A stretch of DNA of 64,000 nucleotides from Streptomyces sp. WM6378 (lineage in GTDB: Bacteria > Actinomycetota > Actinomycetes > Streptomycetales > Streptomycetaceae): NCBI RefSeq assembly GCF_001279695.1, contig NZ_LGDD01000024.1, positions 62,001 through 126,000 on the forward strand, read 5' to 3'. The notes below the pieces were generated by a model that saw only the letters and a list, made by a program, of their open reading frames with translations, ran no database searches and was not told the DNA's origin. The position numbers and the translations under genes are program-made. This document shows, in pieces, positions 9,601 through 16,652 of the stretch (positions are counted from its first letter, which is position 1; the number at the start of each line of letters is the position of its first letter).

Positions 9601-9697
9601 GCAGAAACAGGCCCGCGGCGGACAGCGTGTCGAAGTCGACCTCCTGGCTGCCCGCGAAGGGGCCGAAGGCCGTGACGCGCATGCGGTGCAGCCTCAC
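6668..9697 (-). CDS. sbcC: exonuclease subunit SbcC (SMC-like ATPase)
   Basis: The ATPase half of the SbcCD nuclease, which opens hairpins and trims DNA ends during repair and replication. The chosen GTG start at 9697 overlaps the sbcD stop as GTGA and gives 1009 residues, normal for the family. The Walker A motif GPTGAGKT is at residues 35-42. The coiled-coil arms are interrupted near residue 519 by CTVC, the zinc-hook apex, and the signature LSGGETFFASLALALG and a Walker B region lie near the C-terminus. The last residues (GAPPQTP) are encoded inside an inverted copy of the dispersed hairpin repeat, so the original C-terminus may have been altered. Confidence 0.93.
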   Translation of the reverse strand: MRLHRMRVTAFGPFAGSQEVDFDTLSAAGLFLLHGPTGAGKTSVLDAVCFALYGAVPGARQSPGTALRSDHAAPDVFTEVLLELTLGERRLEITRRPQQERPKKKGVGFTTEKAQTWLREYDPADRAWRALSRSHQEIGEELGRLIGMSREQFCQVVLLPQGEFAKFLRSDAEARGRLLGRLFDTRRFAAVEDRLAELRKTAERQVKDGDDQLLALAQRMAQAAGDSADARAWPLPDARPGDPGLASAVLQWAAVARGGARERVDIASAAVAAAESRQAAARRLVEEARQLAALQERYAEAARRAEELAARRPEQDALRARLETARKAELVSPALEWWEQAQRAHRSATAERDRSRARLHPDLADAGADQLAALERRMRQDLGALESARRAERRSAVIDDERAHLDRQARADEDALSDTAAWLAGWETVRTDHQTRIELAHEAATRAEQLAGQLDRAQRRLAAARERDALQARLTEADRRHVDMREAANAAHEHWLALREERLRGIAAELAERLREGEPCTVCGSADHPAPARPGTGQIDRATEDAAQQAYRHADRARAEAEAALSSLREELAGARAAAGAASVAELADAAGELQRAHGAARDEAAGLHEARLALSSAEGEYERRLTAQRTAQQNIAARTASREALEREQAALERELSEVRAGAASVAEQAGLLEHRAAILAEAVEAVRAVEDSAERLKEADGRLSEAAFRAGFDTPAAASAALIDERGRRDIQHRLDEWQHQRATVTARLAEPETAAAGLAAPARTQEAAAESAAAERALREAASALSAARDRCTELHALSRRATEETRRIGPLREEYERVARLAGLTAGTSADNERKMRLESYVLAARLEQVAAAATARLQRMSGGRYTLVHSDAKGGRGRSGLGLHVVDAWTGRERDTATLSGGETFFASLALALGLADVVTDEAGGARLDTLFIDEGFGSLDDQTLDEVLDVLDSLRELDRSVGIVSHVGDLRRRIPAQLEVVKDRAGSSVRLRGVGAGAPPQTP
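6677..6693. repeat. inverted copy of dispersed hairpin inside sbcC 3' end
   Basis: CTGGGGCGGAGCCCCAG is the exact reverse complement of the hairpin at 6476-6492. It begins 9 bases inside the sbcC reading frame and therefore codes for part of the SbcC C-terminus. Together the two copies bracket the intergenic region. Confidence 0.75.
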
Positions 9698-10848
9698 CGG
9701 GCCACCTCGCGCACGCCGTCGTCCACGCGCACGGCGTCGAACGCACCTTGCAGCACGGTGCGTTCCCGGTCGTCGGGGCCGCTGCCGCCGCGCACGTGCG
9801 CCACGAAGTCCTCCGCGATCTGCTGGTCGCTGCGGCCGCTGAGCCGCCGCGCGTACGAAGCGTGCGGGTCGCCGTCGGCCCGCTCGGGGTCGAAGGCGAG
9901 GCTCAGGGTGTGCGGGAAGCGGGTGCTGATCCGGGCCATGGCGTCGGCCGGGCGCTGCGCGTCGGTCAACGTGGCCTCCACCCATGCCTGTTCGTGCCGG
10001 GTCAGCGCCGGGTCTTCGAGGAGTTCGTCGAGGTGTCCCCGGATGCGGGCGAGGGGGCGCGGCACCGGGCAGTCGACGCGTTCGGCGGTGACGGCTCCGT
10101 CGGCGGCGAGGTCCACCAGCCACATGGACTTGCGGTGCGTCGCCTCGGAGAAGGAGTAGGCGAGCGGGGAGCCCGAGTAGCGGACCCGGTCGGTGATCAC
10201 CTGGCTGCCGTGGAGGTGACCGAGGGCCACGTAGTCGACGCCGTCGAAGACCCCGGCGGGCACTGCGGCGACTCCCCCTACGGTGATGTCGCGCTCGCTG
10301 TCGCTCGGCTCGCCCCCGGCCACGAAGGCGTGCGCGAGGACGATGGACCGGGTGCCGTCGGGGCGGGTCGCGAGGTCGGCCCGTACGCGCTCCATGGCCG
10401 CGGCAAGGACCGCCTCGTGCCCGGCCTTCGGCGCCGCCAGTTCGTCCCTGACCAGGGCGGGCTCCAGGTAGGGCAGCCCGTAGCAGGCCACGTCGCCGAT
10501 CATGACCGGCGTGCCGCAGCCCGCCGGGTCGGTCCGCAGATGGATCCCGGCCCGCTCGATCAGGCCGGCCCCTACGCCGAGCCTGCGCGCCGAGTCGTGG
10601 TTGCCGGAGATCATCACCGTGGGCACGCCGAGGCCTGCGAGGCTGCGCAGCGCCCGGTCGAAGAGCTCGACGGCGGCGAGCGACGGCACCGCCCGGTCGT
10701 ACACGTCTCCCGCCACCAGCACCGCGTCCACACCTCGGTCACTCGCCGTCGCCACCACGTGGTCGACGAACGCCGCCTGGGCGTCGAGCAGGTCGACCCG
10801 GTGGAAGGACCGGCCCAGGTGCCAGTCCGAGGTGTGCAGGAATCTCAT
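9694..10848 (-). CDS. sbcD: exonuclease subunit SbcD (Mre11-like nuclease)
   Basis: The nuclease half of SbcCD, 384 residues. It is a calcineurin-like metallophosphoesterase with the family motifs in order: SDWHLGRSFH at residues 7-16, LVAGDVYDRAV near 45, and MISGNHDSARR near 79, followed later by the YVALGHLHGSQ histidine motif. These coordinate the two catalytic Mn ions. It is translated directly before sbcC with a GTGA overlap, so the subunits are produced together. The start codon begins MRFLHTSDWH, typical of the family. Confidence 0.95.
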   Translation of the reverse strand: MRFLHTSDWHLGRSFHRVDLLDAQAAFVDHVVATASDRGVDAVLVAGDVYDRAVPSLAAVELFDRALRSLAGLGVPTVMISGNHDSARRLGVGAGLIERAGIHLRTDPAGCGTPVMIGDVACYGLPYLEPALVRDELAAPKAGHEAVLAAAMERVRADLATRPDGTRSIVLAHAFVAGGEPSDSERDITVGGVAAVPAGVFDGVDYVALGHLHGSQVITDRVRYSGSPLAYSFSEATHRKSMWLVDLAADGAVTAERVDCPVPRPLARIRGHLDELLEDPALTRHEQAWVEATLTDAQRPADAMARISTRFPHTLSLAFDPERADGDPHASYARRLSGRSDQQIAEDFVAHVRGGSGPDDRERTVLQGAFDAVRVDDGVREVAR

Positions 10849-10947
10849 GATCCCCGAGCGTAACGGTGGGGTCTGACATCACGGGCGGTTACCGGCACAT
10901 CCGGCTGTTCCGCCCGCCTCGGCTCTCCCGTGCGGCTGCCGCCGAGC

Positions 10948-11574
10948 TCACGCATCCCCGTACGCCTCCCCGCCAAGCTCCAGCGTCGCGGTGCCGGCGG
11001 TGGCGTCGGCGAGCCAGCTGCGGAAGGCCTCGACGTCGGCCTCGGGGAGCCCGAGCTCGATCGTGACGGCCTCCGCGTACCGCACCTCGCGCACCGCGCG
11101 GCCGGTCGCCCTGAGGTCGTTCTCCAGCTTGCCCGCGCGCTGGTGGTCGACGGTGACGCTGGCGAGGCGGAACCGCTGACGCACGATGGTGCCGAGCGCG
11201 TCCAGGGCTTCGCCGACGACACCGCCGTACGCCCTGATCAGACCGCCCGCGCCGAGCTTGACCCCGCCGTAGTAACGGGTGACCACGGCGACGACGTACC
11301 GCACCTCGCGCCGGGTCAGCATCTGGAGCATCGGCACTCCCGCGGTGCCGCCGGGTTCGCCGTCGTCGCTCGCCTTCTGTACGGAGGCGTCGGCTCCGAT
11401 GACGTACGCGAAACAGTTGTGGCTGGCGGTCGGGTGCTCCTTGCGGATGCGGGCGACGAACGCCTGCGCCTCCTGTTCGGTCGCGGCGGGCGCGAGCGCG
11501 CAGATGAAGCGCGACCTGTTGATCTCGCTCTCGTGCACGCCCTCGCGGGCGATGGTGCGGTACTGCTCCTGCAT
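10948..11574 (-). CDS. YigZ/IMPACT (UPF0029) family protein
   Basis: A 208-residue protein of the YigZ/IMPACT family. The N-terminal UPF0029 part has the family segments ESEINRSRFICALAPA and KEHPTASHNCFAYVIG, then DDGEPGGTAGVPMLQMLTR and VTRYYGGVKLGAGGLIRAYG. The C-terminal DUF1949-like region has an EF-G-like fold in solved relatives. Eukaryotic IMPACT affects translation control, but the bacterial role is unclear. It lies 99 bases upstream of sbcD on the same strand and could share its transcript. Confidence 0.88.
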   Translation of the reverse strand: MQEQYRTIAREGVHESEINRSRFICALAPAATEQEAQAFVARIRKEHPTASHNCFAYVIGADASVQKASDDGEPGGTAGVPMLQMLTRREVRYVVAVVTRYYGGVKLGAGGLIRAYGGVVGEALDALGTIVRQRFRLASVTVDHQRAGKLENDLRATGRAVREVRYAEAVTIELGLPEADVEAFRSWLADATAGTATLELGGEAYGDA

Positions 11575-11594
11575 CCGCCCACCCTATGCGCCCA

Positions 11595-11620
11595 TCCCGC
11601 CCCGGCCGACCGGGGCGGGA
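11595..11620 (-). terminator. hairpin terminator after the EF-G paralogue
   Basis: TCCCGCCCCGG (11595-11605) pairs perfectly over 11 bases with CCGGGGCGGGA (11610-11620), with the loop CCGA. It lies 11 bases beyond the stop codon of the leftward EF-G gene and just upstream of the yigZ start. There is no T-run. Confidence 0.7.
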
Positions 11621-11631
11621 CAGGCAGCGGG

Positions 11632-13701
11632 CTACCGCGTCAGGAGCGCGTCGGCGACCGCGGCCGGTACCGGCGCGAGCGGCGCGGGCCGGGTGGTGAA
11701 GGTGCCCCGGCCCTGGGTCCGGCCGCGCAGCCGGGAGGCGTACCCGAAGAACTCGGCCAGCGGGACCGTCGCCGTGATCACCGCGGAACCGGCCCCGGCG
11801 GTGGACGCCGACACCTGGCCGCGGCGGGCCGCGAGGTCACCGAGGACGCCGCCGACGCCGTCCTCGGGAACGGTCACCGTCACCTCGACGACCGGTTCGA
11901 GGAGCCCCATCACGCTCGCCCGCAGCGCCTCGCGCAGGGCGAAGCGACCGGCCGTGCGGAACGCCGGCTCCGAGGAGTCCTTGGCGTGGGTCGCCCCGTC
12001 GGTGAGCGTGACCCGAAGGCCCGTGACCGGATGGCCGCCGATCGGGCCCTCGGCGAGGGCGTCGCGGCAGCCCGCCTCCACGGCGCGCGCGTACTCCTGC
12101 GGCACCCGGCCGCCGACCACCGTCGACCGGAACTCGAATCCCACCTCCTCCAAGGGCGCCACATCAAGGACGACCTGCGCGAACTGCCCGGCCCCGCCGT
12201 CCTGTTTGACGTGCCGGTATACGAGGCCGGTCACGCCGCGCAGGACGGTTTCGCGGTACGAGACCTGGGGCCGGCCGACGGTGACTTCCACGCCCTGGTC
12301 GCGGCGGATCTTCTCCACCGCGACCTCCAGGTGCAGCTCTCCCATGCCGGAGAGCACGGTCTGGCCGGTCTCCGCGTCGGACCGCACCACCAGCGACGGG
12401 TCCTCCTCGGCGAGGCGGGCCAGCGCCGCGGCGAGCCGACCCGTGTCGGTGCTGCGCCTGGCCTCGACCGCGACCGACACCACCGGTTCGGCGACCGAGG
12501 GCGGTTCCAGGAGCACGGGTGCGTCCGGCGCGCACAGGGTCGCGCCGGGCCGGGCCGCCTTGAGACCCACCACGGCGACGATGTCGCCTGCCATCGCTTC
12601 CTCCCGTTCCTCGTGCCGGTCGGCCTGCACGCGCAGGATCCGGCCGACGCGTTCGATGCGGCCGGTCGCCGCGTCGCGTACTGAGTCGCCCTTGAGCAGG
12701 GTGCCCGAGTAGACCCGCAGATAGGTCAGGCGACCGCGCGTGGTGGCCGCCACCTTGAAGGCCAGCGCCGTGAACGGCTCCGCCGGGTCGGGCGCCCGCT
12801 CCTGCTCGACGCCGCCCGTGATGCCGCGTACCGGCGGCATGTCGGCGGGCGACGGCAGATAGGCGAGCACCGCGTCCAGCAGGGGCTCGATCCCGCGGTT
12901 GCGGTAGGCCGAACCGCACAGCACCACCACGGCGTCCCCGCTCAGGGTCAGCTCGCGCAGGGCGCGTACGAGGGTCCGCTCGGTCAGCGCCGAGGCCGCG
13001 CAGAACTCCTCCAGGGCGTCCGGATGGAGCTCGGCCACCGTCTCCTCAAGGAGGCGGCGCCTTCGGATCGCCTCGTCGAGCAGCGCACCGTCGACCGGCC
13101 CGCTCGTGCAGGTGTCGTCGTGCCACCGCAGAGCGCGCATGCGCACCAGGTCGACGACGCCGGTGAACCCGTCCTCGCGTCCGATGGGCAGCTGGACCAC
13201 CAGGGGTACGGCGCCGAGCCGCTCCCGGATCGAGGCGACCGCCCCGTCGAGGTCGGCGCCCGTCCGGTCCAGCTTGTTCACGAACGCGATGCGCGGCACA
13301 CCGTGCCGGTCTGCCTGCCGCCAGACCGACTCGCTCTGCGGCTCGACTCCGGCGACGGCGTCGAACACCGCGACGGCCCCGTCGAGCACCCGCAGGGACC
13401 GCTCGACCTCGTCCGCGAAGTCGACGTGGCCCGGGGTGTCGATGAGGTTGATGCGATGGCCGTCCCAGCGGCAGCTGACGGCCGCCGCGAAGATGGTGAT
13501 GCCGCGGTCGCGTTCCTGCGCGTCGAAGTCGGTGACGGTCGTCCCCTCGTGCACTTCGCCCCGCTTGTGGACGGCGCCGGTCGCGAACAGGATCCGTTCG
13601 GTGACGGTGGTCTTGCCCGCGTCGACGTGGGCGAGGATGCCGAGGTTGCGGACGGCGGAGAGGGAAGAAGTCGCGGCGAGGGGTCGCGTGTTGGTGCGCA
13701 T
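11632..13701 (-). CDS. elongation factor G-like translational GTPase (EF-G paralogue)
   Basis: A 689-residue translational GTPase with full EF-G architecture. G motifs: AHVDAGKT at 24-31, RGIT in switch I, DTPGH at 88-92 and NKLD at 142-145. Domain IV starts near the conserved [16 protein letters not shown], and the protein ends with an EF-G-like FTTRPAP tail. It is not in a str operon with rpsL, rpsG and tuf, so it is a second copy, like the unlinked EF-G paralogue known in Streptomyces. It might serve translocation, recycling, or protection against a ribosome-targeting drug (TetM proteins share this fold). A probable leader peptide 180 bases upstream suggests translational attenuation control. 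Confidence 0.9.
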   Translation of the reverse strand: MRTNTRPLAATSSLSAVRNLGILAHVDAGKTTVTERILFATGAVHKRGEVHEGTTVTDFDAQERDRGITIFAAAVSCRWDGHRINLIDTPGHVDFADEVERSLRVLDGAVAVFDAVAGVEPQSESVWRQADRHGVPRIAFVNKLDRTGADLDGAVASIRERLGAVPLVVQLPIGREDGFTGVVDLVRMRALRWHDDTCTSGPVDGALLDEAIRRRRLLEETVAELHPDALEEFCAASALTERTLVRALRELTLSGDAVVVLCGSAYRNRGIEPLLDAVLAYLPSPADMPPVRGITGGVEQERAPDPAEPFTALAFKVAATTRGRLTYLRVYSGTLLKGDSVRDAATGRIERVGRILRVQADRHEEREEAMAGDIVAVVGLKAARPGATLCAPDAPVLLEPPSVAEPVVSVAVEARRSTDTGRLAAALARLAEEDPSLVVRSDAETGQTVLSGMGELHLEVAVEKIRRDQGVEVTVGRPQVSYRETVLRGVTGLVYRHVKQDGGAGQFAQVVLDVAPLEEVGFEFRSTVVGGRVPQEYARAVEAGCRDALAEGPIGGHPVTGLRVTLTDGATHAKDSSEPAFRTAGRFALREALRASVMGLLEPVVEVTVTVPEDGVGGVLGDLAARRGQVSASTAGAGSAVITATVPLAEFFGYASRLRGRTQGRGTFTTRPAPLAPVPAAVADALLTR

Positions 13702-13881
13702 GGCCTGAGGCCCTTCGAGTGCTTTCGCTGAGGAAGCCCAGGGACGGACTGGGCAAGCTGGCAGCGCGATTCAGGACGACGAGAACCCGGTCGGCTCAGC
13801 CGTCAGGACACGGCACAACAGCACGGAGAACAAAGGGTTCTGACGATACGTCACAGAAATTCGGTGAAGGCCGCGCAGCCG

Positions 13882-13959
13882 TCACCGAGCGATGCGAGAC
13901 ACCAAAATCACGTCGTACCGGGACGGGGGAGCAACGGCCGCGGTGTGGTGCGTACGCAT
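13882..13959 (-). CDS. probable 25-residue leader peptide of the EF-G paralogue
   Basis: A short frame reads MRTHHTAAVAPPSRYDVILV and then SRIAR before TGA. ATG at 13959 is preceded by the very strong Shine-Dalgarno AAGGGGAG with 7-base spacing, better than that of the downstream gene. It stops 180 bases before the EF-G start, and the interval contains complementary segments: AGAACCC and GGGTTCT, and GCCCAG (13736-13741) with CTGGGC (13749-13754). That layout fits ribosome-dependent attenuation, as known for tetM-type and other Streptomyces resistance genes. The rest of 13702-14174 shows no larger gene on either strand. Confidence 0.5.
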   Translation of the reverse strand: MRTHHTAAVAPPSRYDVILVSRIAR

Positions 13960-14174
13960 GACCTGGCTCCCCTTCTCTTCACTCGACGCTCGTCACTCGA
14001 CATGAGGCGCGCAACGCCCTGTCGGCGGCGCGCAGTGGCGAGTGTAGGGAGCCGACCGGTCCCGGTGCACGGGGTTTTCCGGAGAACCGGGTGGACCAAC
14101 GCCGTGATCAACTGGTCCCGGGTTTTCGACACCCCCACAGCACGAACCAGGACCAGCACCAGGAGACACCAGAC

Positions 14175-15125
14175 ATGAGCGCGTGGAACCAGGCCCTCGA
14201 CGCCGCGGGCATCCGCGATCCCGGGCTGCGCGCCGACTACACGCGCCAGCGCGAACTCGCCGCCCGCTTCAAGCGCAGCGCCTACCTGGCCGCGCGCATG
14301 CTGCTGCCCGGACCGCTGTTCCCGCACGTGGTCGCCGCGACCGCCTTCATGCACCACAGCGACAACGTGCTCGACAGCGGCCCGAAGGACGAACGTGCGG
14401 CGGCCTACGCCGAGTGGGAGAAGCTCGTACGCGAGGGACTGGCCGGTGGCGACAGCGGCCACCTGGTGATCCGTCCGCTGCTGCACACCAGCACGGTGTT
14501 TCCCCGCCTGCGCAGCCATGTCGAGGAATATCTGCTCACCGCCCGCGCCGACCTGGAGTTCGCCGGGTTCGCCACGGAGGCGGACCACCAGGCCTACATC
14601 GACCAGTACTCGCTGCCCGCGTTCATGCTGGTCGCCTGCCTGCTCGCGCCGCAGGGCGACGCCGCGGACTTCCGCGCGGGGTGCCGTACGTACATCGACG
14701 CCAGCCAGCGCCTCGACTTCGTCAACGACCTCGCGGAGGACCTCGCCGACGGGCGGCTCACCATCCCGCGCGAGACGCTGGAGCGGTGCGGGGTCACCCG
14801 CGAGGACCTGGAGCAGGCCCGGGACCTGCCCGGCACCCGGGAGTTGATCACCTTCGTGCTCGGGCAGGCCCGCACCACCCTCGCCGCCAGCCGGCCCTTG
14901 ACCGGTCTCGTCCCGGCGCAGGGACGCCCGCTGGTGCGTGCGCTGATCGCCCTCGACGAGCTCACCCTCACGGCGGCCACCGGGAAGGGCACCGGCCTGC
15001 TGAAGGGCTCGGCCCGGCCCTCGGCGCCGGGTGCGGTGCGGGTGCTGCTGCGGGAGTACGCCCGGGCCCGCCGCGTGCGGCGAGAGCTCGGCCGTGGGGA
15101 GGGCTTCGCGGCCCACGAGGCGTGA
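14175..15125 (+). CDS. squalene/phytoene synthase family protein
   Basis: A 316-residue head-to-head prenyltransferase-like protein. ATG at 14175 follows AGGAG with good spacing. The first aspartate motif is D63-N-V-L-D67 within FMHHSDNVLDSG, and the second is D181-FVND185 followed by LAED189, within RLDFVNDLAEDLADGRL. These bind magnesium-pyrophosphate in squalene and phytoene synthases. It is not next to other carotenoid or hopanoid genes, so its substrate cannot be read from context. Only the CoA-binding protein gene follows closely, 68 bases downstream. Confidence 0.82.
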   Translation: MSAWNQALDAAGIRDPGLRADYTRQRELAARFKRSAYLAARMLLPGPLFPHVVAATAFMHHSDNVLDSGPKDERAAAYAEWEKLVREGLAGGDSGHLVIRPLLHTSTVFPRLRSHVEEYLLTARADLEFAGFATEADHQAYIDQYSLPAFMLVACLLAPQGDAADFRAGCRTYIDASQRLDFVNDLAEDLADGRLTIPRETLERCGVTREDLEQARDLPGTRELITFVLGQARTTLAASRPLTGLVPAQGRPLVRALIALDELTLTAATGKGTGLLKGSARPSAPGAVRVLLREYARARRVRRELGRGEGFAAHEA

Positions 15126-15193
15126 CAGGAATGCCGTCCACGGCCGTGAGCGTTCCGTCCATGACCGTGGACAGCCCATTCGAGGAGACCCCC

Positions 15194-15628
15194 GTGCAGT
15201 CCGAGCAGTCCGAGCAGTCCGAGCAGTCCGAGCAGGAAACCATCCGCGAGATCCTCACCGCCACCGGCGACACCTGGGCCGTCGTCGGCCTCTCCTCCAA
15301 CCAGCGCCGAGCCGCCTACGGAGTCGCGGACGTCCTGCAGCGCTACGGCAAGCGGATCGTGCCCGTGCACCCCAAGGCCGAGACCGTCCACGGGGAACAG
15401 GGGTACGCCTCGCTCGACGCGATCCCGTTCCCGGTCGATGTGGTGGACGTGTTCGTCAACAGCGACCTCGCCGGGGCCGTCGCCGACCAGGCCGTCGCCA
15501 TCGGCGCCAAGGCCGTCTGGTTCCAGCTCGGGGTCATCGACGAGGACGCCTACCACCGCACCCGCGCCGCCGGGCTCGACATGGTCATGGACCGCTGCCC
15601 GGCGATCGAGATCCCCCGGCTCGGCTGA
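15194..15628 (+). CDS. CoA-binding domain protein (YccU-like)
   Basis: A 144-residue protein dominated by a Rossmann-type CoA-binding domain: TWAVVGLSSNQRRAAYGVAD, then KRIVPVHPKAETVHGEQGY and GAKAVWFQLGVIDEDAY. This is the small single-domain CoA_binding_2 type whose role is unknown. I chose GTG at 15194 because GAGGAGA lies 5 bases upstream; in-frame ATGs at 15131 and 15161 would add up to 21 residues without a better site. The N-terminus is four SEQ tripeptides in a row, encoded by a 9-base tandem repeat. It may be co-transcribed with the synthase-like gene upstream. Confidence 0.8.
   Translation: MQSEQSEQSEQSEQETIREILTATGDTWAVVGLSSNQRRAAYGVADVLQRYGKRIVPVHPKAETVHGEQGYASLDAIPFPVDVVDVFVNSDLAGAVADQAVAIGAKAVWFQLGVIDEDAYHRTRAAGLDMVMDRCPAIEIPRLG
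15197..15232 (+). repeat. 9-base tandem repeat, four copies
   Basis: CAGTCCGAG is repeated four times without error and encodes Gln-Ser-Glu units at the N-terminus of the CoA-binding protein. The unit is a multiple of three, so copy-number change by slippage would not shift the frame. Confidence 0.95.
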
Positions 15629-15728
15629 CCGGGGCGGGTTCCGGCCGCGCATTCGACGAGTGCGGGTATGTACCACTGAATGGCACACGCTCATACTGTC
15701 GCCTACCAGACCTACGGGGAGGCACCAG

Positions 15729-16592
15729 TTGGGGGAGCTGATTCGTACCAGGGACGGGCGGGACTTAGCGGTCGAGAACTACGGGAACCCGCAGGGCAGA
15801 CCAGTGTTCCTGCTGCACGGCACCCCGGGGAGCCGGCTCGGCCCGGCGCCTCGCAGTGCGGTGCTCTACCGCCTCGGCGTCCGCCTCATCACGTTCGACC
15901 GGCCGGGATACGGCGATTCGGACCGCCTGCCGGGGCGCCGCGTTGCGCATGCGGCGGCGGATGTGGAGGCGATCGCCGACGCTCTGGACATCGACGAGTT
16001 CGCCGTCGTCGGACGCTCCGGCGGCGCGCCGCACGCACTGGCCTGCGCGGCGCTCCTCCCGGACCGCACGGCGCGGGCCGCGGCCTTGGTGGGGCTCGCG
16101 CCGCGGGACGCCCAGGGGCTCGACTGGTTCGAGGGGATGACCGAGTCCAATGTGCGCGAGTACATCAACGCGGCTGCCGGGAAAGGGCAGTTGACGACCT
16201 CCCTGGAGATGCGGTCGATCACGATCCGTGCCGATCCGCGCCGTTCGGTCAACGACATGCGGCCCGGGCTGCCCAAGCCGGACCGGGGCATCGTCGCCGA
16301 CGCGGGCATCCGGGCCATGCTGGAGCGCAACTTCGAGGAGGGGCTGCGCAGTTCGGCCGACGGCTGGGTCGACGACGTGATGGCGTTCAGCACCGACTGG
16401 CAGTTCCGTCTGGAGGACATCCACGCACCGGTACTGCTGTGGCACGGCGAGCAGGACGTGTTCGCACCGGTGCAGCACACGCGCTGGCTGGCCGAGCGGA
16501 TCCCCGGCGCGCAGATGATCGTCGAGCGCGGGGCGGCACACTTCGGGGCGCTGCGGGCGCTCACCCGCGTGCTGAGCTGGGCGACTTGGTGA
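15729..16592 (+). CDS. alpha/beta hydrolase
   Basis: A 287-residue alpha/beta hydrolase. Motifs: the oxyanion segment LLHGTPGSRLG near residue 27, the nucleophile elbow VGRSGGAPHALA near residue 96 (G-R-S-G-G), the acid strand APVLLWHGEQDVF and a late His in RGAAHFGAL. The frame is open upstream, but TTG at 15729 follows GGGGAGG with 6-base spacing and begins the conserved part; no ATG or GTG with a comparable site precedes it. It converges with fxsT. The substrate is unknown; related proteins are esterases or C-C hydrolases. Confidence 0.8.
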   Translation: MGELIRTRDGRDLAVENYGNPQGRPVFLLHGTPGSRLGPAPRSAVLYRLGVRLITFDRPGYGDSDRLPGRRVAHAAADVEAIADALDIDEFAVVGRSGGAPHALACAALLPDRTARAAALVGLAPRDAQGLDWFEGMTESNVREYINAAAGKGQLTTSLEMRSITIRADPRRSVNDMRPGLPKPDRGIVADAGIRAMLERNFEEGLRSSADGWVDDVMAFSTDWQFRLEDIHAPVLLWHGEQDVFAPVQHTRWLAERIPGAQMIVERGAAHFGALRALTRVLSWATW

Positions 16593-16652
16593 GTCCCGCG
16601 GTCCGAACCGGGGCAGCGCCCGGGCCCGTGGCCCGAGCACTCCCCGTCCCGC

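Noticed and set aside
11632..13701. Assignment as a tetracycline resistance protein (TetM-like)
   Set aside because: Motifs and tail are closer to EF-G than to TetM, and no resistance-specific loop could be confirmed by eye. It is called an EF-G paralogue instead.
15197..15232. Tandem repeat considered as a CRISPR array
   Set aside because: Units of 9 bases are directly adjacent without spacers and lie in frame within a gene.
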